A stretch of 64,000 bases of DNA from assembly GCA_017886875.1 (NCBI GenBank), contig JAGHIZ010000103.1:62001-126000 (forward strand), written 5' to 3'. The translations under genes and the position numbers were made by a program. The stretch comes from Butyricicoccus sp. GTDB taxonomy: Bacteria > Bacillota > Clostridia > Oscillospirales > Butyricicoccaceae. Positions 52,329 through 63,384 of this stretch are shown here, one piece after another. Positions within the stretch are counted from its first letter, which is position 1. The number at the start of each line of letters is the position of its first letter. Below the pieces are notes generated by a model. That model did not search any database. It saw only the letters and a list, made by a program, of their open reading frames with translations, and had not been told where the DNA came from.

Positions 52329-53492
52329 ATGGATTTAAATCGTAATAATATGCAAAAAATAGCATTGCTTATTGTGTTTACAATAATGCTGCTTGTAGGA
52401 TTGCAAAATATCGGCTATATTTATCTAGCATTAAAATCATTTTTTAGGCTTGTACTTCCATTTGTTATAGGTGGTACTATAGCATTTATATTAAATGTGC
52501 CAATGAAATGTATAGAACGTAATTTATTTAGAGAAAAATATAAAAAAAATCCACTATATAAATTTCGTCGCTTAATATCACTTTTATTAACTCTTGCACT
52601 TTTAATAGCTATTATTTCTATTTTATCACTTTTGATAATTCCGCAAATGGCAGAGTCAATTTTAACTGTCGGCTCTCGTATTTCTGTTGCAACAGGAAAA
52701 CTGATAAATTATTTAAATACACTTGCTGTAACAAATCCAGAGCTTGTTAGTGAACTTGAAGATTTTGCAAGCAATTTACGTTCTATTGATTGGCAAAAAA
52801 TAGGCGAAACTGTTTATAATTTCTTTGCAAATGGGAATATTTTAGGCAATACTTTTAGCTTTGCCTCATCTGTTATAAGTGGCTTTACTAATTTTATTAT
52901 TGGTACAGTATTTGCAATATATCTTCTTTTACAAAAAGAAACTTTGGGCGGACAATTTAAAAGAGTTGTTTATTCCTTTTTCCCTGAAAAGCATGTGGAT
53001 CGCTTTTTTGAAATCTGTCAGCTTGCAAGTGATACTTTCTCAAGCTTTATTTCTGGTCAATGTTTAGAGGCTTGTATTTTAGGCTCACTTTTCTTTATAG
53101 CTATGACGCTTTTAAGAATGCCTTATGCACTTATTATTTCCGTTTTAATCGCTGTAACTGCTCTTATTCCTGTGTTTGGTGCATTTATCGGCTGTGGTGT
53201 AGGTATTTTCCTTATTTTAATTGTAAATCCTATTCAAGCTCTTTGGTTTTTAGTATTATTCTTAGTGCTTCAACAACTAGAAAATAATTTGATTTATCCT
53301 CATGTTGTTGGTGGTTCAGTTGGATTGCCTTCTATTTGGGTGCTTATGGCGGTTACATTAGGTGCGAGCACTATGGGCGTTATTGGTATGATTATAAATA
53401 TACCGCTGTTTTCTGTAATTTACACTTTATTGAAACAATCTGTACGCCGCAGACTTAGAAACAAACATATTGATAAAAGCAAACTAAAATAA
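52329..53492 (+). CDS. AI-2E/PerM-family membrane protein
   Basis: 387 residues with seven to eight membrane helices. The first two lie in residues 10-50, a large loop rich in Leu/Ile follows, and SGFTNFIIGTVFAIYLLLQKE and the FGAFIGCGVGIFL / VVGGSVGLPSIWVLMAVTLGASTMGVIGMI blocks are the family core. The family is called AI-2 exporter-like, but several members are ion or proton/sodium transporters. The substrate here is unknown. A TATAAT (52289-52294) with a weak -35 may be its promoter. Confidence 0.85.
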   Translation: MDLNRNNMQKIALLIVFTIMLLVGLQNIGYIYLALKSFFRLVLPFVIGGTIAFILNVPMKCIERNLFREKYKKNPLYKFRRLISLLLTLALLIAIISILSLLIIPQMAESILTVGSRISVATGKLINYLNTLAVTNPELVSELEDFASNLRSIDWQKIGETVYNFFANGNILGNTFSFASSVISGFTNFIIGTVFAIYLLLQKETLGGQFKRVVYSFFPEKHVDRFFEICQLASDTFSSFISGQCLEACILGSLFFIAMTLLRMPYALIISVLIAVTALIPVFGAFIGCGVGIFLILIVNPIQALWFLVLFLVLQQLENNLIYPHVVGGSVGLPSIWVLMAVTLGASTMGVIGMIINIPLFSVIYTLLKQSVRRRLRNKHIDKSKLK

Positions 53493-53526
53493 TTTGTTTT
53501 TTTTGTGAAATTATAAAGTTTTGCAC

Positions 53527-53555
53527 TTGATTTTTTGGATTTTCAGTATTATCAT
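53527..53555 (+). promoter_or_regulatory. htpG promoter
   Basis: TTGATT (53527-53532) and TATCAT (53550-53555) are 17 nt apart. The start would fall at the first bases of the CIRCE element. Confidence 0.7.
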
Positions 53556-53563
53556 TTTATGTG

Positions 53564-53590
53564 TTAGCACTCGTGCTTAACGAGTGCTAA
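53564..53590 (+). promoter_or_regulatory. CIRCE operator of htpG
   Basis: Exact consensus arms TTAGCACTC and GAGTGCTAA around 9 nt, the binding site of the heat-shock repressor HrcA. Confidence 0.95.
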
Positions 53591-53619
53591 AACTATTTTT
53601 TTCGAGGTGTATTCCTATT

Positions 53620-55515
53620 ATGGCTAAAAAAGAATTCCAAGCAGAGTCTAAGAGACTGCTTGACCTTATGATTCATTCTATTTATACTCACCATGAGATT
53701 TTTCTGCGTGAACTTATTTCAAATGCATCTGATGCAACTGATAAGCTCTACTATAATGCTATGCAGGAAGGCAAAACTGGTATCACTCGTGACAGTCTGC
53801 CAATAACTCTTACAGTTGACAAAGATGCTCGCACACTGACTATTTCTGATAATGGCTGTGGCATGACTGCTGACGAGCTAGAAGAAAATCTTGGTACTAT
53901 TGCCTGTTCTGGCTCTCTTGCTTTTAAACAGCAAATGGAAAAGAAAGATGATGTTGATATCATTGGTCAATTTGGTGTAGGTTTCTATGCTGCATTTATG
54001 GTTGCTAAAACAGTTAAGGTTATCTCTAAATCTGAAAAGACTGGAGAATGTAATGAATGGCTTTCTGATGGTGCTGATGGCTATACTATTAACCCTTGCG
54101 AAAAGGCAAATGTCGGCACAGATATTATTCTAACAATCAAGGATAATACAGAAAATGAAAACTTTGATGAATATTTAGATAATTATCGTATTCAAGCTAT
54201 TGTTAAAAAATATTCTGATTATATCCGCTACCCTATTCAGATGGAAATGACACGCTCTCGTGTTAAAGAAGGTTCAGACCCAGAAAAACCAGAATATGAA
54301 GATTACACTGAGCTTACCACACTAAACTCAATGGTTCCAATCTGGAAAAAGTCAAAATCTGAGCTAACAGATGATGATTACAATAGTTTTTATAAATCAA
54401 AATACTATGATTATCAAGACCCTGTATGTCATATTCACACAAATACTGAGGGTGCAGTAACTTATAATGCATTACTGTTTATTCCAGCGGCTGCACCATT
54501 TAATTACTACACCAAGGATTATGAAAAAGGACTTGCTCTATATTCTAATGGTGTAATGATTATGGAGCGTTGTGCAGACCTGCTTCCTGACCACTTTAAT
54601 TTTGTTCGTGGCTTGGTTGATACTGCTGACCTTTCTCTTAATATCTCCCGTGAAATGCTACAGCATGACCGCCACTTAAAGCTAATTGCAACAAATATTG
54701 AAAAGAAAATTAAATCAGAGTTATTATCTCTGCTTAAAAACAACAGAGAAAAATATGAAACTTTCTTCAAGGCATTTGGTGCACAGCTAAAATACGGCAC
54801 ATATGTTGATTATGGCACTCATAAAGATTTATTAAGTGACCTGCTGATTTACCATTCCTCAAGTGAAAATAAGCTTGTAACACTTGAAGAATATGTTTCC
54901 CGTATGAAAGAAGACCAAAAGTATATTTATTATGCTTGCGGTGAAAGCACAGCTAAAATTGATTTACTGCCACAAATGGAGCTTATTCGTGATAAGGGTT
55001 ATGAAGTTCTATTTATGACTGATAGAATTGATGAGTTTTGTGTAAAAATGATGAGAAACTTCAAGGATAAAGAATTTAAGTCCATTACAGATGGTGACTT
55101 AGGACTTGAAAGCGACGAGCAAAAGAAAGAAATTGAAAAGCTTTCTGAAGAAAACAAAGCTTTACTTGAAAATATCAAGACTTCACTTGGTGAGCGTGTA
55201 GCAAAAGTACAGCTTACAAACCGCTTAAAATCACACCCTTGTTGTTTATCTGCTCAAGGTGCAGTTTCTCTTGAAATGGAAAAAGTGCTTAATGCTCAAC
55301 GTATGGGCGGTGAGCCAGAGGTTAAGGCAGAGCGTGTTTTAGAGCTTAACGCAAATCACCCTATCTTTAAAAAATTATCAGCTCTTGAAAATGACAGTGA
55401 AAAGCTAAAAACATATGCTGAAATCTTATATACACAAGCACAGCTAATAGAAGGCATTGCACCTGAAGACCCTGTTTCTTATGCAAATGCTGTTTGCAGC
55501 CTGCTTTCTGAATAA
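53620..55515 (+). CDS. htpG: Molecular chaperone HtpG (Hsp90)
   Basis: 631 residues. N-terminal GHKL ATPase: RELISNASDATDKL (catalytic Glu), DNGCGMTADELEENLG, and GQFGVGFYAAFMVA lid. The middle domain contains the catalytic-loop SLNISREMLQH (Arg of the client/ATP arm), and the C-terminal dimer domain starts near 510. Length is typical. The ATG at 53620 follows GAGGTG. Control by HrcA through the CIRCE element differs from B. subtilis, where htpG is not a CIRCE gene. Confidence 0.95.
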   Translation: MAKKEFQAESKRLLDLMIHSIYTHHEIFLRELISNASDATDKLYYNAMQEGKTGITRDSLPITLTVDKDARTLTISDNGCGMTADELEENLGTIACSGSLAFKQQMEKKDDVDIIGQFGVGFYAAFMVAKTVKVISKSEKTGECNEWLSDGADGYTINPCEKANVGTDIILTIKDNTENENFDEYLDNYRIQAIVKKYSDYIRYPIQMEMTRSRVKEGSDPEKPEYEDYTELTTLNSMVPIWKKSKSELTDDDYNSFYKSKYYDYQDPVCHIHTNTEGAVTYNALLFIPAAAPFNYYTKDYEKGLALYSNGVMIMERCADLLPDHFNFVRGLVDTADLSLNISREMLQHDRHLKLIATNIEKKIKSELLSLLKNNREKYETFFKAFGAQLKYGTYVDYGTHKDLLSDLLIYHSSSENKLVTLEEYVSRMKEDQKYIYYACGESTAKIDLLPQMELIRDKGYEVLFMTDRIDEFCVKMMRNFKDKEFKSITDGDLGLESDEQKKEIEKLSEENKALLENIKTSLGERVAKVQLTNRLKSHPCCLSAQGAVSLEMEKVLNAQRMGGEPEVKAERVLELNANHPIFKKLSALENDSEKLKTYAEILYTQAQLIEGIAPEDPVSYANAVCSLLSE

Positions 55516-55530
55516 TAAGGAGTTTTTTAT

Positions 55531-56430
55531 ATGCCGCAAAGATTATTATTTGTCGTAAACCCAAACTCAGGCAAAGGCGAAATGCGTCATCACATTGTTG
55601 ATTGTGTAGATGCATTTGTTCGTGCAGAGTTTGAAGTTACACTATATACAACACAAAAATCTGGTGATGCTACTCGTATTGTAATGGAACGTGGTGCAGA
55701 ATTTGACCGTATTGTATGCAGCGGTGGCGATGGTACATTAAATGAAACTGTTGCTGGACTTATGGCACTAAATGAAAAGCCAGCTTTAGGTTATATTCCA
55801 TCTGGTACGACAAATGACTTTGCATCTAGTTTAAAAATACCTAAAAATCCTATTGAGGCTACAAATCTTATTATAGATGGTAAACCATATCATGTTGATG
55901 TAGGACAATTTAATGATAGATATTTCACCTATGTAGCTGGTTTTGGTGCATTTACTGAGGTTTCATATTCTACACCTCAGGTATCTAAAAATACACTTGG
56001 TAGACTTGCTTATATTTTAGAGGGAATAAAATCATTACACACACTAAGACCTTATAGTGTTACAGTTAAAACCGACGAGCAGATTATATCTGATAAATTT
56101 ATCTTTGGTATGGTTACAAATGCCACAACGGTTGGTGGATTTAAAGGTATTATTGCAAATGATGTCGGGCTTGATGATGGGCTTTTTGAAATTTTTCTTG
56201 CAAAAGCACCAACAAATCCAATCGAACTGCAAATGACAATAAATGAGCTTTTAGTTTCACCAGATACAAATAAATTTATCACTAGATTTAAAGCACAAAG
56301 AGTTGAATTTATTTCTGATGAAGAAATACCTTGGACTCTTGATGGTGAGTTCGGTGGAGCACCTAAAAATGTAGAAATTATAAACCATCAAAAAGCACTT
56401 AATATTTTTGCTGGCAATCCAAATGAATAA
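55531..56430 (+). CDS. YegS/DagK-family lipid kinase
   Basis: 299 residues of the diacylglycerol/sphingosine-kinase catalytic fold. NPNSGKGEMR at the start, GGDGTLNETV (near 70) and SGTTNDFASSLKIP (near 95) are the nucleotide and substrate loops; the C-terminal beta-sandwich ends in PWTLDGEFGG. It probably phosphorylates diacylglycerol to return it to phospholipid synthesis. It begins 15 nt after htpG and may be partly cotranscribed with it. Confidence 0.9.
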   Translation: MPQRLLFVVNPNSGKGEMRHHIVDCVDAFVRAEFEVTLYTTQKSGDATRIVMERGAEFDRIVCSGGDGTLNETVAGLMALNEKPALGYIPSGTTNDFASSLKIPKNPIEATNLIIDGKPYHVDVGQFNDRYFTYVAGFGAFTEVSYSTPQVSKNTLGRLAYILEGIKSLHTLRPYSVTVKTDEQIISDKFIFGMVTNATTVGGFKGIIANDVGLDDGLFEIFLAKAPTNPIELQMTINELLVSPDTNKFITRFKAQRVEFISDEEIPWTLDGEFGGAPKNVEIINHQKALNIFAGNPNE

Positions 56431-56434
56431 AATC

Positions 56435-56466
56435 AAAGGACGAATGAAATAAATCATTCGTCCTTT
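56435..56466. terminator. Bidirectional terminator of dagK-like and cbiE-cbiT genes
   Basis: A 13-bp perfect stem AAAGGACGAATGA/TCATTCGTCCTTT with a 6-nt loop and T-tract. The cbiE-cbiT stop codon lies in the stem. Confidence 0.85.
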
Positions 56467-57683
56467 TTTGTATCTATATTTTCATTCATAAGCTCTTTAC
56501 CGCCACACAGTAAAAACATAGGTTTATCTGAAAGCATCATAGTATGAGAACCTAGTGTTTTTGCCCTTGAGATTGTAAACTGGCTTACTTCAACCGCTGC
56601 AAATCTAAGGCTTGCTAAGGCTGCTTGTGCCTCTGATAGACGTTCTAAATTATGAGCTGCTATAACAACCCTAATTTTATCGTTTTTATGTTTTAAAGAT
56701 TGTAGTATTCTTTTAATTCCTCTAACATTATCGCCTACAAACACCGCATCTGGTATAATATCCACATTATGCTCTAGCATTTCAAGAGCATTGCCATATA
56801 AAGCAGCTATATTATAAAGCCCCAAATGCTCTTTATTTTGCTTTAGCATTTCAAATTCCCCAGCATCTTCTTCTATTGCGATTACACTACCCTTGTAAGC
56901 CATTCTAGCAAGCTCTACAGCCATTTCTCCACTGCCTGCACCTATATTTATAATTTTATCAGTCGGCTGTATACGCATTAAATTCGCTGCACTCCAACGC
57001 ACTTCTTGAGTCAGTGCATTTTCACATAATTTAAGCTCACTATCAAAAACAGTCTTTGTTTTATCATTGAAATTAGGATTTTCAATAATTATAACAGATG
57101 GATTTGCAAACTCATAATCACGCAAGTGTTTTGCCTCATCTTGAACAATACGCTCTCTACCTGTTGCAACTTTTGAGCCTACTGTAACCCTTATATTATT
57201 AAGTCCTGCATCACATAACATTCTACAAATATGGTCTGGTATATTTTCACCGCTTAAAAGCACAGCAACTTTTTTATTATAACTTATAGCTGCCAGTAAA
57301 TCTTCACTACCATATTCAAGCCAATAAATATCATCATAGCTTTGATTTGTTTTTGCACAAAGATACTGTACTGAGCTTACACCTGCATAACATCTAACAT
57401 CAGCATAAGCTTTAAGTTCATTGTAAAGCTGCTCACCTTTTTCAAAAAACAGGCTATCGCCCTCTAAAAGCAATACAATATGCTGTCTTTTAGACTCTAT
57501 GGCAAGCTCTTTCATATCGCTAAACGGAACAACTCGCCATGTATCACGCAGAGTTATAAGTGTACCCGCAATTTTTCCGTTTGCATATACTTCATCTGCT
57601 GTTTTGATTATCTGAGTTACCTGTTCGGTAAGCAAACCTGCATGACCTGCACCTGCACCGATAATAGAAATAATTCGGCTCAT
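56454..57683 (-). CDS. CbiE-CbiT fusion (precorrin-6Y methyltransferase/decarboxylase, CobL-like)
   Basis: About 409 residues joining two modules. Residues ~1-205 are a tetrapyrrole C5-methyltransferase (CbiE-like): IISIIGAGAGHAGLLT, then GDSLFFEKGEQL. Residues ~225-400 are a CbiT-like Rossmann methyltransferase (RWSAANLMRIQPTDKIINIGAGSGEMAVELA). CbiE and CbiT act on precorrin-6/7 in cobalamin synthesis. The CbiE loop reads GAGAGHAG rather than GxGPG, and no other cob or cbi genes are in the window. Start 57683 (AGGAGGG about 10 nt upstream) or 57689. Confidence 0.85.
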   Translation of the reverse strand: MSRIISIIGAGAGHAGLLTEQVTQIIKTADEVYANGKIAGTLITLRDTWRVVPFSDMKELAIESKRQHIVLLLEGDSLFFEKGEQLYNELKAYADVRCYAGVSSVQYLCAKTNQSYDDIYWLEYGSEDLLAAISYNKKVAVLLSGENIPDHICRMLCDAGLNNIRVTVGSKVATGRERIVQDEAKHLRDYEFANPSVIIIENPNFNDKTKTVFDSELKLCENALTQEVRWSAANLMRIQPTDKIINIGAGSGEMAVELARMAYKGSVIAIEEDAGEFEMLKQNKEHLGLYNIAALYGNALEMLEHNVDIIPDAVFVGDNVRGIKRILQSLKHKNDKIRVVIAAHNLERLSEAQAALASLRFAAVEVSQFTISRAKTLGSHTMMLSDKPMFLLCGGKELMNENIDTKKDE

Positions 57684-57748
57684 TGTCATTTACCCTCCTA
57701 TACAAAAAGCATATTTAGTATAGCAAAAATTTATTATAAAGTCAAAAA

Positions 57749-57777
57749 CAGCTGAGCACTAAAACTGTGCTCAGCTG
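57749..57777 (-). terminator. groEL terminator
   Basis: An 11-bp stem CAGCTGAGCAC/GTGCTCAGCTG with a 7-nt loop is followed on the minus strand by TTTTTG. Confidence 0.85.
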
Positions 57778-57790
57778 TAAAAATTTTATA

Positions 57791-59419
<1,629 letters not shown>

Positions 59420-59450
59420 TTAAATTCCTCCAATTAATAAAGATAATATA

Positions 59451-59747
<297 letters not shown>

Positions 59748-59774
59748 CTAAAATTTTGAATTTACAATTTCATT

Positions 59775-59801
59775 TTAGCACTCTAAGCTTACGAGTGCTA
59801 A
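59775..59801 (-). promoter_or_regulatory. CIRCE operator of groES-groEL
   Basis: Exact CIRCE arms TTAGCACTC and GAGTGCTAA around 9 nt; the HrcA site lies between the groES promoter and its ATG. Confidence 0.95.
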
Positions 59802-59809
59802 CGATTATT

Positions 59810-59838
59810 ATAATACATCACTCATCTATAAATTGCAA
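59810..59838 (-). promoter_or_regulatory. groES-groEL promoter
   Basis: On the minus strand TTGCAA (59833-59838) and TATTAT (59810-59815) are 17 nt apart; the start falls just before the CIRCE element. Confidence 0.7.
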
Positions 59839-59856
59839 GGGGTGAATTGTGTTTTT

Positions 59857-61056
59857 TTAATAAATTTTTTTAGAGTTTTTTGTGTTTCTTGGCTGTCTAG
59901 TCGAATTTTTAGCCATCTGGTTTTTAAAAGGCTTTCTTTCAGGCTTAAAATACATATATAAATCGCATTTAATCATGCCGTTATATAGTTTTCTTTTTTT
60001 ATCCGCAATATAACCAAAATGCTTTTCAAATTCCTCATCAGATGTTAGATAATACTGTTTTAAATCTGACTTACCTGCGGCTTTACCTAAAAGAGTATAA
60101 AGTTTTCTAGCCTCATCAATATCCATAAGTCGCTCACCGTATGGAGGGTTTGCAAACACTAAACCACTTCTATTTATATAATTAATCTTGGTTGCATCTT
60201 CAGTTGTAAACTGAATTAAATTATTTACTCCCGCTTTTTTGGCATTTGCAATAGAAAGTTCTGTACATTCTTTGTCTATATCTGAACCGTAAATCTCAAA
60301 TTTAGCATCAGTTAAAATGTTATCGAGTGCATTTTTTCTTGCATTGCTCCAAACCTCTTTAGGTATAACGTCCCACTTTTCCGCATCAAATCTACGTGTT
60401 AAACCTGCGGCACGTCTTTGTGCAATCATAGCCGCCTCAATAGCAATCGTGCCAGAGCCACAAAACGGGTCTAAAAGTGCATCTCTGCCACGCCAGCGAG
60501 CTACTTTTATCATAGCAGCCGCAAGGGTTTCTCTAAGCGGTGCAGCATTAGAGTTTGCACGATAACCACGTTTATGAAGTCCTGCACCCGAGGTATCAAG
60601 AAATATTTCGGCTATATCATTCATAATAGAAAACTGTATTTGCACTTTTGAACCTACTTCTTCAAACCATGAAACACCATAAACACTTTCAAGTCGTTTA
60701 ACAATAGATTTTTTAATCATTGCTTGAGTGTGTGGCAATGAATTTATTTTTGAACCCAATATATGACCTTTAACTGGGAATGCATCATTTACACCAATCC
60801 AGCTTTCCCAATCAATTTTATATACATTATCAAATAATTCTTCAAAATTTGTGGCTTTAAACTTTGCAAGCCTAATAAGTACACGCTCTGCACAACGTAA
60901 ATTTAAATTTGCCCATGCAAGAGTGTTAAAATCACCTGTAAAAAACACTCTGCCATTTTCTGCCCTTACATCTTCAAGTTTACCTTCAAAACGTAGTTCA
61001 TCTGCAACAATGCCTTCCAGTCCAAAAAGTGTAGGACAACAAAACTCCAACTTCAT
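59857..61056 (-). CDS. THUMP-domain RNA methyltransferase (RlmL N-terminal-like)
   Basis: 399 residues. A ferredoxin-like/THUMP RNA-binding part (about 1-155, with FCCPTLFGLEGIVADEL) precedes the methyltransferase domain (UPF0020): LDPFCGSGTIAIEAA near 195 and FANPPYGERL near 300, the N6/N2-type NPPY motif. Homologous to E. coli RlmL's N2-guanine part and to Bacillus YpsC; likely an rRNA guanine-N2 methylase. The C-terminus is a basic, disordered tail. AAAGGAT supports the ATG at 61056. Confidence 0.9.
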   Translation of the reverse strand: MKLEFCCPTLFGLEGIVADELRFEGKLEDVRAENGRVFFTGDFNTLAWANLNLRCAERVLIRLAKFKATNFEELFDNVYKIDWESWIGVNDAFPVKGHILGSKINSLPHTQAMIKKSIVKRLESVYGVSWFEEVGSKVQIQFSIMNDIAEIFLDTSGAGLHKRGYRANSNAAPLRETLAAAMIKVARWRGRDALLDPFCGSGTIAIEAAMIAQRRAAGLTRRFDAEKWDVIPKEVWSNARKNALDNILTDAKFEIYGSDIDKECTELSIANAKKAGVNNLIQFTTEDATKINYINRSGLVFANPPYGERLMDIDEARKLYTLLGKAAGKSDLKQYYLTSDEEFEKHFGYIADKKRKLYNGMIKCDLYMYFKPERKPFKNQMAKNSTRQPRNTKNSKKIY

Positions 61057-61080
61057 ATTTTTTATCCTTTCTTTTAAAAA

Positions 61081-61107
61081 AGCTCTCATCTTTCAAAGAT
61101 AAGAGCT
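61081..61107 (-). terminator. Terminator between spoVB-like and RlmL-like genes
   Basis: A hairpin with arms AGCTCTTATCTTT and AAAGATGAGAGCT (one mismatch) on the minus strand, followed by T6. Confidence 0.8.
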
Positions 61108-61138
61108 GTTTGTATCATATCTTGTTTAGTTTAATTTG

Positions 61139-62692
61139 TCAATAGAGTGACCATATAAATGACATATTAGTTGATTTATCTGTTTTTATATAATCACTGA
61201 GTTTTACACCTAATATATTAAGTAAAAATACACATATGCCACCTGATGAAATAACGGTAAACACAACTGATAACCACTGAAAACCAACTGCACCAAGGAA
61301 AAATGTATATAAAACTCTTACCCATAAAAAAACAGTTGCACCACAAACAAGTGGTTTTGCAAAAAGAGAAAATAATTTTTGTTTTATATCAGTACAACTA
61401 CATAAACATATAAAATTACAACCAACAGTTAAAATACTAGCCATAACTTGAGCTATTATATACCCATAAATACCAAGTTTTGGACTTGCTGCAAGCACCC
61501 ATACCAAAACAAGTTGTAAAATCTCACCTGCAACAGCAGAAAACACAACAAAACGTTGTTTACCTAGTCCATTTAATATACCAGTTGTAACCATATGATA
61601 ATAAACAAACACCACTTCAACGCCTAATATAGCCATATATGAAAGCGTTATCTGCTCAGCAAAGAATAAACGTGATAATGTAGGTGCTAACGGCACAATT
61701 AACGCTGTAAGCGGAATTGCAAGTAGACCTGTTATACCTATTGCTTTTTCAACAAGTGCATTTATACGGTTATCATTTCCCTGTGTACGGCTTTTACTTA
61801 TAGCGGGCATTATAACTGTACACATAGAACCAACCATAGCTATTGGTAAGAGTAAAAGCGGCATAGCCATTGAAGAAATAACACCTAGTTGATAAAGTGC
61901 TTGCTGTTCGGTAAGTCCTGCAAGCATTAAACGCTTAGGCAAAATAATAGAACTTGCTGACGCTAATATATTATTAAACACAGCCGCACCAGTTAGCGGC
62001 AAAACAACAGAAATAAATTCCTTATTAAATCCGCTTGGTAAAGGTTTTAATATTGGTTTATATATTTTAGTTTTATATATTCTAGCAAGTAGTGTTGCAC
62101 TTGCACATTCACTTAAACACATACCAATAAAAATTATTATTGCAACCTTGCCTGTATCCTCTCCCCCCAAAATAGCAAGCAATCCAAGCACACTGCCAAT
62201 TCTTATTATTTGTTCGGTAAGCTCGGCTGATGCTGCCCATTCCACTTTATCAAGTCCTATACATATTGATTTTACAATGTTTTCAACACCTGTTAAAGCT
62301 AAACAGATAATCATTATAGGGAAAACTGTTTTTATGCTTAAATCTCCTAGTATATTTTGTGCTATAAAATCCCTAAAAATAAAAAGTATAATTGCACCTA
62401 GAGATATAAATAAAACAAAAGTTTTTGCAGCTTTTTTGGTCATTAGTCCTATAGAGTTCCTATGTCCTGAGGCGTAAAGCTCGGCTGATAACCTAGAACA
62501 TGCCATAGTAATACCCGATAAACAAGCCGCATGTACCACAGCATAAACCGAATATGCTAAATGATACAATCCTAAACCCTCAGCACCAGCAAGACGGCTA
62601 ACACCTATACGATATATAAACCCTAAACCTTGTAAACCTATATTAGAGGCACATAAAACCATTATGCTATATAAAAGTCCATGATGTTTCAA
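61139..62692 (-). CDS. spoVB: SpoVB-like polysaccharide/lipid II flippase (MOP superfamily)
   Basis: 517 residues and about fourteen membrane helices. The N-terminal YSIMVLCASNIGLQGLGFIYRIGVSRLAGAEGLGLYHL-type segment and the interior LPKRLMLAGLTEQQALYQLG match SpoVB-like proteins, which are required for spore cortex formation as putative lipid II flippases. The reading frame begins with TTG at 62692 with AAAGGA 12 nt upstream; no ATG near the start fits. A specialised sporulation role versus vegetative flippase cannot be settled from sequence. Confidence 0.85.
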   Translation of the reverse strand: MKHHGLLYSIMVLCASNIGLQGLGFIYRIGVSRLAGAEGLGLYHLAYSVYAVVHAACLSGITMACSRLSAELYASGHRNSIGLMTKKAAKTFVLFISLGAIILFIFRDFIAQNILGDLSIKTVFPIMIICLALTGVENIVKSICIGLDKVEWAASAELTEQIIRIGSVLGLLAILGGEDTGKVAIIIFIGMCLSECASATLLARIYKTKIYKPILKPLPSGFNKEFISVVLPLTGAAVFNNILASASSIILPKRLMLAGLTEQQALYQLGVISSMAMPLLLLPIAMVGSMCTVIMPAISKSRTQGNDNRINALVEKAIGITGLLAIPLTALIVPLAPTLSRLFFAEQITLSYMAILGVEVVFVYYHMVTTGILNGLGKQRFVVFSAVAGEILQLVLVWVLAASPKLGIYGYIIAQVMASILTVGCNFICLCSCTDIKQKLFSLFAKPLVCGATVFLWVRVLYTFFLGAVGFQWLSVVFTVISSGGICVFLLNILGVKLSDYIKTDKSTNMSFIWSLY

Positions 62693-62835
62693 AGCATTGC
62701 CCAGTCCTTTAAAATAATTGTTTACTAAACTATATGCTCTGTTAATATATCTTTATGATTTAAAAATTTATTTTAATATGTATGTAGTATTTGACTTTAA
62801 AAAGGTAGTATATAAGTAGAGGGAGGTAAAAAACA

Positions 62836-63384
62836 ATGGAAGATGAAAAAATTATTGATTTATTTTTTGAAAGGTCGGAAAAAGCAATACAAGAACTAGA
62901 CAGCAAATATGGTAAATTATTTTATAAGCTGTCAAATAATATTATAAACAACAAGCAAGATGCAGAAGAATGTGTGAATGATGCTTATTTAGGGGCATGG
63001 AACACCATACCGCCACAAAAACCAAATCCACTTTTATCTTACATATGCAAAATTGTTCGTAATATTTCAATTAAAAACTATTGGAAAAATAAAAAACACA
63101 GCACTTATACAATTTCACTTGATGAGCTAAAGCCATTTATATGCGGAAATTCAACCACAGAAAATGAAATTGAAGTCAAAGAATTAACACATATTATTGA
63201 AAATTTTTTAGATACGCTTTCAAAAGAAAACCGCATTATTTTTATAAGGCGATATTGGTTTTATGATAACTACAAAGATATAGCTGAATTTATGGGGGTT
63301 TCCGAAAAAACAATCTCTGTCAGATTAACAAGGATAAGAAAAAAATTAAAAGCACACCTAATAGAAATGGAGGTTTTATCATGA
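62836..63384 (+). CDS. ECF-type RNA polymerase sigma factor
   Basis: 182 residues. Region 2 (about 20-90, DAEECVNDAYLGAWNTIPPQKPN) and region 4 (about 125-175, LSKENRIIFIRRYWFYDNYKDIAEFMGVS-type helix-turn-helix, then SVRLTRIRKKLK) are present with no region 3. GGGAGG precedes the ATG. Its stop overlaps the next gene (ATGA), the classic layout of an ECF sigma factor with its membrane anti-sigma partner. TTGACT lies upstream at 62789-62794, but no clear -10 box is seen at standard spacing. Confidence 0.88.
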   Translation: MEDEKIIDLFFERSEKAIQELDSKYGKLFYKLSNNIINNKQDAEECVNDAYLGAWNTIPPQKPNPLLSYICKIVRNISIKNYWKNKKHSTYTISLDELKPFICGNSTTENEIEVKELTHIIENFLDTLSKENRIIFIRRYWFYDNYKDIAEFMGVSEKTISVRLTRIRKKLKAHLIEMEVLS

